Positions 36,036 to 44,232 of a stretch of DNA of 54,726 nt are shown here, piece by piece (within the stretch, counting starts at the first letter, position 1; each line of letters starts with the position of its first letter). Made by a program: the position numbers and the translations under genes. Source of the stretch: Desulfobacteraceae bacterium Eth-SRB2 (GTDB lineage Bacteria; Desulfobacterota; Desulfobacteria; Desulfobacterales; UBA11574). Under the pieces are notes generated by a model that saw only the letters and a list, made by a program, of their open reading frames with translations, did no database searches and was not told the origin of the DNA. The stretch covers positions 1-54,726 of the forward strand of contig RPGQ01000037.1 in assembly GCA_004193595.1 (NCBI GenBank), read 5' to 3'.

Positions 36036-36353
36036 GGTGCCAGGTGTCATGTGTCAGGGTTAAGGGGAAAACGAGGTGACCAATAGAAATTTTATGGACG
36101 TGGAGGATCTTGAGGTCTATAAAAAGTTGTGTCGGTTACACATTTGTTGAATGGATTGGAGAAAACATTGGAGCGGAAAGTCCCAGAACGAGAACGCTGC
36201 CGGCGTTAGCTGAGGAAACGGCAGTGTATGGCGCAAAAAATGAATCGTTCCCTCAGGGCCGGCCCATTACTACTGAACATGTTTCCTGACACCTGAAACC
36301 TGAAACCAAATAGCCATGGCAATCTTAGCAAACAACAATCTTGATTTACACCC
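36036..36353. mobile_element. Repeat element copy B with truncated four-helix-bundle frame
   Basis: Arms built of GGTGTCA-type units lie at 36036-36058 and 36285-36307. The right arm is followed by a 46-base end (CCAAATAGCCATGGCAATCT ... GATTTACACCC) shared with copy C and, inverted, with copy D. Inside, GTG 36076 opens MTNRNFMDVEDLEVYKKLCR LHIC and stops at 36148. This is the start of S23/four-helix-bundle proteins (rRNA intervening-sequence type, related to Avd). Then a hairpin CTGAGGAAACG...CGTTCCCTCAG (36210-36256). The same stop and hairpin occur in copy C. Confidence 0.75.
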
Positions 36354-36374
36354 TCACTATCACGACTTCTGTGC

Positions 36375-37769
36375 TTATTTAGTGCCCTGCATTAATCCCG
36401 GATAGTCGCCTAAAAACCGGTATAACGTGGCCCGGCCCACACCCAGGAGCCTTGCTGCCTTTGCTTTATTCCCCCCGGTTTTTTCAAGGGCTGATTTGAC
36501 AATCTCAAGATCGAGTTTCCGTGAGGGCCCACGAGAACTTCCAAGCACATGATGTCCCTGTAGTTCAATGGGAAGATCTTTGGGCAAAATCATCCGGCCC
36601 CTGCATTTTACAATGGCGAACTGTATGGCGTTTTCAAGCTCCCTGACATTACCCGGCCAATGATAGTCCATCAACAGGGACACGGCGTCATCGGAAATGT
36701 CCGGATAATCTTGACGCTCATCCGTTGCAATCCTGCTGAAAAAATGGTCAATAAGAAGCGGAATATCGTTTTTTCGTTCTCTGAGCGGCGGCAGGTAGAT
36801 AGGCAATACATTGATACGGTAATATAGATCTTCGCGAAAATTGCCCTTTTTTACTTCGCGTTTCAGATCCCGATTGGCGGCACTTATAATACGTACGTCC
36901 ACGGATTTGGTTTTCTCGTCACCCACCCGCTCGAATGTTCCTTCCTGAAGCACTCTCAACAGTTTTGACTGCATATCCTTGGGCAAATCAACCACTTCGT
37001 CCAGAAACAGGGTGCCGCCGTGAGCCAGTTCAAACCGGCCTTTCTTATCACGCATCGCCCCGGTAAAAGAACCTTTCACATGTCCAAAGAGTTCGCTTGC
37101 CAGCAATCCCTCGGGAAGCGCACCGCAGTTGACCGGTACAAAAGGTTTGTTTGCACGAATGCCCTCGTTGTGAATCGCCGCAGCAACCAGCTCTTTTCCT
37201 GTACCGCTTTCCCCCTGGATGAAAACAGAAACATCGATTTCCGCAACATCCCTTATGGTTTCGAACAGCTCCTGCATCTTGGCATCACGCCCGATAATAC
37301 CGGCAAAGCTCTGATCTGTTTTCAAGCGCCGCCGAAGGGTGTTCAGCTCGGTCATGTCTTCAAGAATAATGGCCGCCAACCGGTTCCCCTCATGGTCGAA
37401 GGGGGCAGCGCTGATCAGTAACTGCATATCCCTTGTTTTCCCGTCAACCGACAACTGAAACTTTGCCTTTTTCCGGTGTATTTGATTTCCTTCAAAAGCC
37501 TCAAGTGCTGTGTTGCGAACCCCACAGGTTATACATTCTTCAGCAAAACCACATCCTTTGGGGTTCTTAAATGCATTTACGCATCTTAACGCTTCGCCAC
37601 CGCGCTGATCCATTACCTCTGCTCCGGAAATTCCAAAGGTCTGTTCCAGCACGTTGTTCACCGCCAAAACTCGCCGATCACCATCAATGATCAGCACTCC
37701 GCAGGGAATCGATTCAAACAGGCTCTTTAAAAACCCTTCTTGATTTAAAAATTCTATAATCGGTTTCAT
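36375..37769 (-). CDS. Sigma-54-dependent activator with Cys-rich PAS domain
   Basis: The 464-residue regulator has one N-terminal PAS domain (about 12-130) whose middle carries Cys63, Cys73, Cys79 and Cys82 (RCVNAFKNPKGCGFAEECIT C), a pattern that could hold a metal or Fe-S centre. The AAA+ domain (about 155-385) has Walker A GESGTGKE, Walker B 'GTLFLDEV' and the sigma-54 loop as GSFTGA. The Fis-type helix-turn-helix is at the end (AARLLGVGRATLYRFLGDYP). The pseudogene at 16010-16814 is a close relative. Targets are unknown; the MFS gene lies divergently upstream. Confidence 0.87.
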   Translation of the reverse strand: MKPIIEFLNQEGFLKSLFESIPCGVLIIDGDRRVLAVNNVLEQTFGISGAEVMDQRGGEALRCVNAFKNPKGCGFAEECITCGVRNTALEAFEGNQIHRKKAKFQLSVDGKTRDMQLLISAAPFDHEGNRLAAIILEDMTELNTLRRRLKTDQSFAGIIGRDAKMQELFETIRDVAEIDVSVFIQGESGTGKELVAAAIHNEGIRANKPFVPVNCGALPEGLLASELFGHVKGSFTGAMRDKKGRFELAHGGTLFLDEVVDLPKDMQSKLLRVLQEGTFERVGDEKTKSVDVRIISAANRDLKREVKKGNFREDLYYRINVLPIYLPPLRERKNDIPLLIDHFFSRIATDERQDYPDISDDAVSLLMDYHWPGNVRELENAIQFAIVKCRGRMILPKDLPIELQGHHVLGSSRGPSRKLDLEIVKSALEKTGGNKAKAARLLGVGRATLYRFLGDYPGLMQGTK

Positions 37770-38178
37770 TTTACAGCAAAATTTAGTAACTTAATTGTTA
37801 ATTTTATGCTTTTTATGGCAAAACTTTTTTCTTCTCGCCACAAAGGCACCAAGGCACTAAGGAGAAATAACAAAATAAAATCCTTCGGGTCTTGGCGGCA
37901 AATATCTCTTGGTTCCGGGTTGGGTGATAAGAAATTATTTTTTCAAATTAAGAACTTAAAGAAGAGTCGATGGTATGTCAAGGGCAAATCAGTTTAGAGG
38001 CAAGGTAAACGCATTTGATTTCGGTGCAGCGTAGCGGTAGCGTATTTCTCTTGGAAACCGACGGACGGTTTGAAGGTTGGAAAGAGATACATGCCGTCAT
38101 GGAGCGTTCTCCCTGTATTGGGATTCAAATGCGTTTGCCCTGGGTTTAGAAGCATAGATAAAAGAATAGACATTAGAA
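37770..38178. repeat. Intergenic region with inverted repeat
   Basis: No gene is supported. 37836-37862 carries a common 'CCACAAAGGCACCAAGGCAC' intergenic repeat; its inverse appears near 52162-52191. GGCAAGGTAAACGCATTTGA (38001-38020) and TCAAATGCGTTTGCC (38126-38140) are inverted repeats about 105 bases apart and may bound a small decayed element. Confidence 0.5.
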
Positions 38179-39513
38179 TTGACAAAGGACGAACGCTTTT
38201 TGAATCCGTATAGAAAAACCTCATACCGCATTTTTTTCGGGATATCCTCCTTTCAAATACTCGCCATGTTCCGGCGCGGATTATTTTACAGCTATCTGTC
38301 TATCTATCTAAGGCATTTTTTAGGGTTAAGTGTAACGGAGACAACCTTATTCGCCACGTTACCGATGGTCGTAAACATTGTTTTTCAAACTCTTGTTTGG
38401 GGAGCGTTCTCGGATAAATATCAATTAAGGCGGACACTGATCATATGTGGTGAAGTACTGGCAGGGTTCGGTACGGTTCTGATTTGGTATGCCCACACAC
38501 TGACAGACACTCTGATTCTGGCAGGTTATGTGATTATCATCGGACTATCGCTAATCGAAATATTCTGGTCCATGTCCAATGTGGGCTGGAGTGCTTTGAT
38601 ATCAGATATTTATCGTCAGGAAGATCGAAATGCAATACAAGGGCGACTGGCCAGTATCGGCGGAATCGGCCGTCTTGCCGGTGTATGGATCGGTGGATTG
38701 CTGTATGACGGATTGAACCTTGGATATGAGGGATGGGGTTTTTACGAAGGCGCACTGTTTTTTGTTGCCGCCGGCGCCATGTTTATTTCCATCGTTCCCA
38801 TGCTGTTCGTTCCCGAGGGGGGCATCACGTATGAAATGGAAAACCCGTCCACGCAGGAAACCTACAATTCACCATCATCCGAAAAGGTTTTCATGGTTTT
38901 TATTTTCGCAATGGTTTTTATCAATTTCGGCAGGAATTCCATTGCAGTGATACAGTCACAGTACCTGGTTCTCGATTCCGGTTTTGCGGTCTCGAGCAAA
39001 GTGTTAAGTTATATCGTGAATACACAATCTGCCGCGATGATTTTAACCGGACTCATTGCAGGTTGGATCGGCAGGAGAATAGGGGATGGAAATTCCCTGA
39101 TGTTCGGAACGGCCATTGCGGTAGGATCGCTACTTATCGTCGCGGTCACCGATAATTTGGTTTTAATTTACGTAAGTAATTTTTTGAGAGGATGTTCCGA
39201 AGTCATCATTATTGCATCTTCGTATGCATTTGCATCCATGCTCATACCTCCTGAAAGACGAGCCAAACTTTTCGGTGTCTTCAACGCCACATATTTTCTT
39301 AGCTGGGGAGTTGCAGGAACCTTCATTGCAGGGCCCATTACAGACATACTCATGGTTTACGGTAAATCGGAAGTGTTCTCATATCAAATGGCTTTCTTGT
39401 CCGCAGCAATCATGGCCCTGATCGGTTTTATCATTCAGGGCTTTTTGATGTTCGTTTTCATTCCGAGATCTTCAATGGTTCTCCCTTCTTCACACGGCAC
39501 TGACCACACATGA
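38179..39513 (+). CDS. Major facilitator superfamily transporter
   Basis: This 444-residue integral membrane protein has about 12 hydrophobic helices in two halves. The loop between helices 2 and 3 reads 'GAFSDKYQLRRTLIICGE', the MFS motif A, with an echo 'GWIGRRIGDGNSLMFGT' in the second half. The start is uncertain: TTG at 38179 has no ribosome binding site, while TTG at 38200 follows AAAGGA by 10 bases. The substrate is unknown. It is divergent from the Cys-PAS sigma-54 activator. Confidence 0.8.
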   Translation: MTKDERFLNPYRKTSYRIFFGISSFQILAMFRRGLFYSYLSIYLRHFLGLSVTETTLFATLPMVVNIVFQTLVWGAFSDKYQLRRTLIICGEVLAGFGTVLIWYAHTLTDTLILAGYVIIIGLSLIEIFWSMSNVGWSALISDIYRQEDRNAIQGRLASIGGIGRLAGVWIGGLLYDGLNLGYEGWGFYEGALFFVAAGAMFISIVPMLFVPEGGITYEMENPSTQETYNSPSSEKVFMVFIFAMVFINFGRNSIAVIQSQYLVLDSGFAVSSKVLSYIVNTQSAAMILTGLIAGWIGRRIGDGNSLMFGTAIAVGSLLIVAVTDNLVLIYVSNFLRGCSEVIIIASSYAFASMLIPPERRAKLFGVFNATYFLSWGVAGTFIAGPITDILMVYGKSEVFSYQMAFLSAAIMALIGFIIQGFLMFVFIPRSSMVLPSSHGTDHT

Positions 39514-39659
39514 CAGGAGCACTTTTTTAATCCTTAGCGATCAGCTCGGAGTGACAATTTTTGCACTGAATATGAAAGCCTCCGACTCGTGCAAGATTCA
39601 GTTGAAAAACCTTATCCACGTTGCCCTTAAATCGTAATCCATATTATCAAGTTGGCTCC

Positions 39660-40197
39660 GGGCGTAAATCAAGGCCGTTGCTAAACGCTGATCCTTGTCT
39701 ATTGACAAACCGTGGCTCCGAAGCCCTTTTTTTAGGTGTCAGGTGTCAGGTGTCAGGGTTAAGGGGGAAACGAGGTGACCAATAGCAATTATATGGACGT
39801 GGAGGATCTTGAGGTCTATAAAAAGTTGTGTCGGTTACACATTTGTTGAATGGATTGGAGAAAACATTGGAGCGGAAAGTCCCAGAGCGAGAACGCCGCT
39901 GGCAGTTAGGGTTCACGAAAAAATAAATTTACAATTTTGGGAGTTGAGGCGCCCGGCTGGCAAGGCACGAAAACTTAAGGAATATCAAGTATATTTCGAG
40001 TTTTCGTAACGCAGCCAGTCGGGATGCATCGGCATCCAAAATGTGAAGTTATTTTTGAGTGAGCCCTTAGCTGAGGAAACGGCAGTGTATGGCGTAAATG
40101 ATGAATCGTTCCCTCAGGGCTGCTTGCCTCCTGACACCTGACACCTGACACCAAATAGCCATGGCAATCTTAGCAAACAACAGTCTTGATTTACACC
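39660..40197. mobile_element. Repeat element copy C with truncated four-helix-bundle frame
   Basis: Outer ends GGGCGTAAATCAAGGCCGTT (from 39660) and ...AGTCTTGATTTACACC (to 40197) are imperfect inverted repeats. GGTGTCA-type arms lie at 39735-39757 and 40130-40152. GTG 39775 opens MTNSNYMDVEDLEVYKKLCR LHIC, stopping at 39847 exactly as in copy B. The hairpin CTGAGGAAACG...CGTTCCCTCAG is at 40071-40117. A further element is inserted at 39909-40066. 39514-39659 to the left holds nothing I can name. Confidence 0.75.
39909..40066. mobile_element. 158-bp element nested inside copy C
   Basis: Ends GGGTTCACGAAAAAATAA and TTATTTTTGAGTGAGCCC are inverted repeats. TTA flanks both sides (39906-39908, 40067-40069). 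Copy B lacks it and shows the uninterrupted GTTAGCTGAGG, which proves insertion after the two copies diverged. It is the same family as the element at 19305-19498 (shared right part AAAATGTGAAGTT). Confidence 0.88.
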
Positions 40198-40373
40198 TGT
40201 TGGTTTCGCTGAGATCCGGAATTGAAATCATGGAATAGTTGTGTTAAAATACAATTTAGGTTTAAGTTTCAGGCTAAAACATTGGACCAAGACCACGCTT
40301 TTGGATCCGGAGGCCCAGCCTATGGCCCAAACAGAAAACTATCTTTTTTATTACCAAATGAGAGAGGTGCATT

Positions 40374-40841
40374 ATGAACCATAAAGAAATGGAATACGTA
40401 TTGGAAAGTTGTGAGTTTTTCGAGTTGCTGGGAAAAAATGAAATATCTGAAATCGCCGGCCTCTGCCAAGTGAATACGTATAAAGCTTGTGAATATGTTT
40501 TTCAACAGGGTGATCACGGAGAACATCTTTATATTATTGCCCAAGGTTATATCTACCTGGAAAGATCCATGGACTTGGGAAAACAAAAGGGCAATATCGT
40601 TATCGACGTTCTTGGCAAGGGAAGAGTTTTGGGTTGCTGGTCTACGCTTTTGGACATCCCCCACACCCTTATGTCCTCGGCCGTCTGTCAAAAACCGACA
40701 AGGATCTTGGCTATAAAGGGCTCGGATTTAAGGCGGATTATGATCGGCAACACAAAACTTGGATTTAATTTAATGGAAAGGCTTTGTTTTTTACTCCGGG
40801 ACAGAATACAAGCCGCTTACGGGGCGATGGAGAAAATCTAG
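40374..40841 (+). CDS. Stand-alone cyclic-nucleotide-binding-domain protein
   Basis: The 155-residue protein is essentially one cNMP-binding beta-roll: 'CEFFELLGKNEISEIAGLCQVNTYKACEYVFQQGDHGEHLYIIAQGYIYLE' and 'GKGRVLGCWSTLLDIPHTLMSSAVCQKPTRILAIKGSDLRRIM'. The phosphate-binding cassette (usually 'FGE.AL....R.A') is degenerate, so the ligand may differ. There is no helix-turn-helix. It may act by binding a partner. It converges with a second protein of this type that ends 64 bases away. Confidence 0.75.
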   Translation: MNHKEMEYVLESCEFFELLGKNEISEIAGLCQVNTYKACEYVFQQGDHGEHLYIIAQGYIYLERSMDLGKQKGNIVIDVLGKGRVLGCWSTLLDIPHTLMSSAVCQKPTRILAIKGSDLRRIMIGNTKLGFNLMERLCFLLRDRIQAAYGAMEKI

Positions 40842-40904
40842 CAGCCGTAACTCTCTGTCAGTTTCAATAATGTATTAATAAAGAAAAGAACGTTAAAGAT
40901 TCGT

Positions 40905-41360
40905 TTACTTGTATATATCGAGAAATTGAACGTTCCTGATTTGCAACCTTTTTTTGACAATCTTGGCAATTCTTTTCATAAACAAAAAGCCCATTTCGTA
41001 ATCTTGAGAGAAAAGCGTCTCCAAATCGTCTGCGCTCCAGGCAAAGAGCTTTGTATCCGTAAGAACTCTTGCGGAGGTCGTGTAACTTTTCTCTTCAGTG
41101 TTCACTAAAGTAGAAAATCCTAACATCATACCCTGAATAATAGTGTCAATCAATATTCGAGTGCTGGAATTCTTCTCCACCTCAAGCCCTATTTTTCCAT
41201 CGATAACAGCATAGAGAATCTTGGCATCATCTCCTTCCTTGAAGATGTAATCACCCGCCTTATACTCAATTATATCTGTAATTTTTAATAATTTCTCTAA
41301 CATGGAATCATTGAAATAACTTAACTGTATGATTGATTTCAAACCGTTTAGATCAATCAT
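40905..41360 (-). CDS. Stand-alone cyclic-nucleotide-binding-domain protein
   Basis: ATG 41360 (MIDLNGLKSIIQLSYFNDSM) follows GGAGGAAAA. The protein of about 151 residues is again one cNMP-binding domain: 'YKAGDYIFKEGDDAKILYAVIDGKIGLEV' and 'IQGMMLGFSTLVNTEEKSYTTSARVLTDTKLFAWSADDLETLF'. The cassette lacks the usual Arg. There is no DNA-binding part. It is a diverged relative of the convergent neighbour at 40374-40841. The XRE/two-CW gene lies 200 bases upstream on the same strand. Confidence 0.75.
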   Translation of the reverse strand: MIDLNGLKSIIQLSYFNDSMLEKLLKITDIIEYKAGDYIFKEGDDAKILYAVIDGKIGLEVEKNSSTRILIDTIIQGMMLGFSTLVNTEEKSYTTSARVLTDTKLFAWSADDLETLFSQDYEMGFLFMKRIAKIVKKRLQIRNVQFLDIYK

Positions 41361-41559
41361 CTTTTCCTCCTCTCTAAAAAACACAAAACAAATCGATAAT
41401 GTTTCAATCCAGCAACCTCCTGTTTAATTTGCACAATATTCTTTTCCAAAAAAATGGCACAGTTTTTAACGAAATATCGAGGTCTGTATATAAAATATAA
41501 GTTTATCCTATTCCAATTGGGAGCATGGCAAGTTGAGTATGAAAAGATGCGTATTGATG

Positions 41560-41934
41560 TCATAGAAATGATTTCAAGACCTCGCAAGAACGGCATAATT
41601 CCATCTTTTCTTTCCAATTTTTATAAATAGTGCCGTCACAAATTGTACCGTTAATAAACCAGCAAAGCTTTCCGGCCTGAAACTCCCATGCCGGGCACTT
41701 TTTTTTCTTCCCAGGAGGACATTTATTGATTACCCAGCACGACTTGAGAACTTTGGCGCTGCCTCTAATCCTGGATATTAGAAAAAACATCTGCCGCTCC
41801 ACATGGGCGGGTACGGATCGCCAGCCTTGCTCATAACTGTGCACCGCCTTAATAGATACTCCAAGAAGTTGGGCTGTCTGTTTCTGCGTCTTGTTCAGCC
41901 TTTTGCGAAAGCGCGAGAACTCTTTGCTGTCCAT
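41560..41934 (-). CDS. XRE-type regulator with C-terminal Cys/Trp (two-CW-like) domain
   Basis: The 124-residue protein has an XRE helix-turn-helix at 8-45 (RKRLNKTQKQTAQLLGVSIK, 'AVHSYEQGWRSVP'). A small Cys-rich domain follows at about 65-124: 'CWVINKCPPG', 'CPAWEFQAGKLCWFINGTIC' and 'CRSCEVLKS'. The repeated CW pattern recalls the two-CW domain, which could bind a metal or Fe-S cluster and act as a redox sensor. GGGAGG precedes the ATG. Two ACAAAGTGG sites lie just upstream, so autoregulation is likely. A broken relative is at 22300-22474. Confidence 0.78.
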   Translation of the reverse strand: MDSKEFSRFRKRLNKTQKQTAQLLGVSIKAVHSYEQGWRSVPAHVERQMFFLISRIRGSAKVLKSCWVINKCPPGKKKKCPAWEFQAGKLCWFINGTICDGTIYKNWKEKMELCRSCEVLKSFL

Positions 41935-41982
41935 GGATTCCTCCCTGCTCTTTTTTGTTATACGGCCATCATAAAGAATTTA

Positions 41983-42031
41983 TTGCCGGATATGATACAA
42001 AGTGGTAATATATACCAATGGCACAAAGTGG
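41983..42031 (+). promoter_or_regulatory. Operator-like sites upstream of the XRE/two-CW gene
   Basis: ACAAAGTGG occurs twice as a direct repeat, at 41997-42005 and 42023-42031. On the plus strand the first sits between TTGCCG (41983-41988) and TAATAT (42006-42011), spaced by 17. On the minus strand both lie in the promoter region of the XRE/two-CW gene. They match the sites in the cooS and msrAB promoters. Confidence 0.5.
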
Positions 42032-42179
42032 CAGGAGATGTCAATAAGATGTTTTATTCATAATCGCGAGCCTCACTTATTTCCGGCCATCTATGGTATT
42101 AAAGGATTGGCTGCGGTTTTTTCTTTAGGCTTATTTAAATGCGAGTTACGGACATGTTACATTTTATTATCAGTAGGCG

Positions 42180-42484
42180 GGTCAACATAATAATAAATGA
42201 TGATTTGGTGGAAGGGTTTGGCCAATCCTCTGTCGAGGACTTCAGCAGTCTGGACTGCATATTCGAGATGTGTTGCATCTTCTGACTGCATGTATAAAAG
42301 AAGAAAAGATGCTGCAAATTTGTCACTATCGAGAAGGCCAAGATGGTTTGCTTGAGTTTCCTGCTGCCCCCTTGATTACGATTTTTCCACCATACCCTTT
42401 ATCTTTCATATCCAGCGCATTTAAAAGGACATGGATAAAACACATTGGATCACCGTTGAATACGAATAATGCAATCTTTTTCAT
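42180..42484 (-). pseudogene. Frameshifted DsrE-family small protein
   Basis: From ATG 42484 the frame reads MKKIALFVFNGDPMCFIHVL LNALDMKDKGY and stops at 42326 after 52 codons. A second frame just after it continues 'SDKFAASFLLLYMQSEDATHLEYAVQTAEVLDRGLAKPF'. Together they look like a DsrE/YchN-type cytoplasmic protein of the kind common in sulfate reducers, split by a frameshift near 42335. I see no intact continuation. This is not a functional gene unless the shift is a sequencing error. Confidence 0.6.
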
Positions 42485-42505
42485 AACAAACCCATGACGG
42501 TTTAT

Positions 42506-42697
42506 TTACTCCTCTTCCCAGTAAATACAGTCAGCCGGGCAGTTCTTGATCGCTTCTTCCACATCGTTCTCAGGGTAGTTCGACAACTCGGTTATTACCA
42601 CAAAACCCGCGTCGGCGATCCGGAAAACAGACGGAGCCACTTCTTCGCATATCCCACAAAGGGTACATTCACTGAGTTCTACTACGGGTATTTTCAT
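42506..42697 (-). CDS. [4Fe-4S] ferredoxin
   Basis: The 63-residue ferredoxin has Cys11, Cys14, Cys17 in ECTLCGICEEVAPSVF and Cys53 (or Cys57) in NCPADCIYW, giving a single [4Fe-4S] cluster as in Desulfovibrio-type ferredoxins. It shuttles low-potential electrons in the cytosol. It lies 107 bases after the flavodiiron gene, separated from it by a terminator-like hairpin, so it may have its own promoter. Confidence 0.9.
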   Translation of the reverse strand: MKIPVVELSECTLCGICEEVAPSVFRIADAGFVVITELSNYPENDVEEAIKNCPADCIYWEEE

Positions 42698-42762
42698 GTT
42701 AATGTTTTTATATGTTTTAGATCTCTGAGGGGTCGGGGAGTTTTTTCGATTAAATACTTTAT

Positions 42763-42798
42763 AAAAAAAATACCTCGGCTGCTGAGATATTTTTTTTT
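42763..42798 (-). terminator. Intrinsic terminator after the flavodiiron gene
   Basis: The inverted repeat TACCTC...GAGATA (one mismatch) is bordered by A-runs on one side and T-runs on the other, so it can work in both directions. It lies just after the stop of the flavodiiron gene and before the ferredoxin gene. Confidence 0.65.
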
Positions 42799-42804
42799 GA
42801 TTTT

Positions 42805-43997
42805 TTACGAGACCGTCTTAATTGCCTTTCCGATTTTTCTGCCAAATTCAAAACAAGAATCTTTGCCATCTTGATCCGGTACATACTGGATCTTAATACC
42901 CGGATCTATGATATCGAATTTCATGGCTTCAAGCTCTTGGTTGATCAGCTTGACCGACTCACCGCTCCAGCCGTAAGAGCCGAAAGCTGCACCAATCTTG
43001 TTCTTCGGCTTAAGTCCCTTCATATAGGTCAGAAAATCGCTGACCGTCGGAAACAATTGATTGTTAAGGGTCGGCGACCCAACGATAACGGCAGCCGCAT
43101 CCAGAACCTCAGTCATAATTTCGCTCCGGTGGGAACTTCGGATGTGTATGGGTCTGGCAATAACACCTTCATCAACAATACCGTGTACAATCGCCTCTGC
43201 CATTGTTTCGGTGCTATGCCACATGGTGTCATACACGACAACCGCCTTTTTTTCAGGCTTCTGACTGGACCACTTGGCATATGCATTGATAATTATAGCC
43301 GGATCTTTTCGCCAGATAACCCCATGGTCCGGACATATCATATCGATTTCCAAACCAAGTTCGGTCACGCTTTCCAAGAGTTTGAGTATTAAAGGCGAAT
43401 ACAGCAAGAGAATGTTTGCTAATACTTCTTGGCATGGGGCATTATCGAATCACCGATTTGATCATCAAACTTTTCATGCCCGGCATAATGCTGGCCAAAG
43501 GCATCGCTTGAAAATAGAATCTTGTCTTCCTTCAGGTAGGTAAACATGCTGTCCGGCCAGTGAAGCATCCGGGTTTCCAGAAACGTCAGAGTTCTTTTTC
43601 CCAGACTCAGCACTTCACCATTTGCGATTCCATGATAATTCCATTCCTGTGAAAAGTGTTGGGAAAGGTTCCTCAACCCCATTTTTGAACAATACAAGGG
43701 CTTGTCTTCCCCGATTTTGTGCATGACCCGTGGCAAACCGCCGGAATGATCCATTTCCGTGTGGTTGCTAATAACATAGTCAATCTTTTTGGGATCAACA
43801 ATTTTAGCGATGTTCTCCAGCAGTTGGTCAGAGAACTCCTTTTTTACCGTATCGATAAGGGCGACCTTCTCATCGATAATTAAAAAAGCGTTATAACTTG
43901 TACCCCGGTAGGTGGAATATCCATGAAAATCGCGGATATTCCAATCGATTACTCCAACATCATAGATATCTTTTGCTATCTCAACCGAATTCATCAT
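42805..43997 (-). pseudogene. Flavodiiron protein (FprA-type) split by a one-base frameshift
   Basis: Two adjoining frames make one flavodiiron protein, an oxygen or NO reductase fed by rubredoxin. 43997-43419 holds the metallo-beta-lactamase-like diiron domain with His79, Glu81, Asp83, His84 in HTEMDHSGG, 'MLHWPDSMFTY' and 'SDAFGQHYA'. It ends 'MPHAKKY' at TAG 43419. The next frame (43407-42805) continues 'LLYSPLILKLLESVTELGL', with the last diiron His in 'CPDHGVIWRKDP' and a flavodoxin domain ('YDTMWHSTETMAE', 'GSPTLNNQLFP', 'GSYGWSGE'). TAT-TA-GCA-AAC needs one more base to read 'YYANI', as the family does. All catalytic residues remain. Confidence 0.85.
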
Positions 43998-44109
43998 TCC
44001 GTCCTTAAATCCATATGATTATGTTTAAACGTCAACCTAAATCGAACGATTTTTTACTCGATCTGCACCGATCTCCCCGCTGACGCGGGATCTTGGACTT
44101 GCGCATCGA

Positions 44110-44219
44110 GGATCCGCGAAAATCCTCGACATATCCATCCCCATGTCTTTTCGGGACGGTTTTCGCAAACCCTTATGCATCAAGATCTCAGCACATCTCT
44201 TCCCAAAAAATCGCTCAAC
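44110..44219 (+). repeat. Left copy of a ~110-bp inverted pair
   Basis: The sequence (including GACATATCCATCCCCATGTC, 'AACCCTTATGCATCAAGATC' and 'TCAGCACATCT') recurs in inverted orientation at 47875-47980. It begins just downstream of rubredoxin. It codes for nothing obvious. Confidence 0.8.
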
Positions 44220-44232
44220 TTAGATTCAATTA

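Noticed and set aside
37806..37997. Small plus-strand gene
   Set aside because: It is a reading through a common non-coding CCACAAAGGCACC repeat.
36036..40197. Diversity-generating retroelement, because of the Avd-like frame
   Set aside because: No reverse transcriptase, template repeat or variable repeat is seen; the frame is truncated to 24 codons.
43407..43421. Flavodiiron protein as two real separate genes
   Set aside because: The second frame would start at a TTG without ribosome binding site in the middle of a conserved helix; one added base restores the family sequence.
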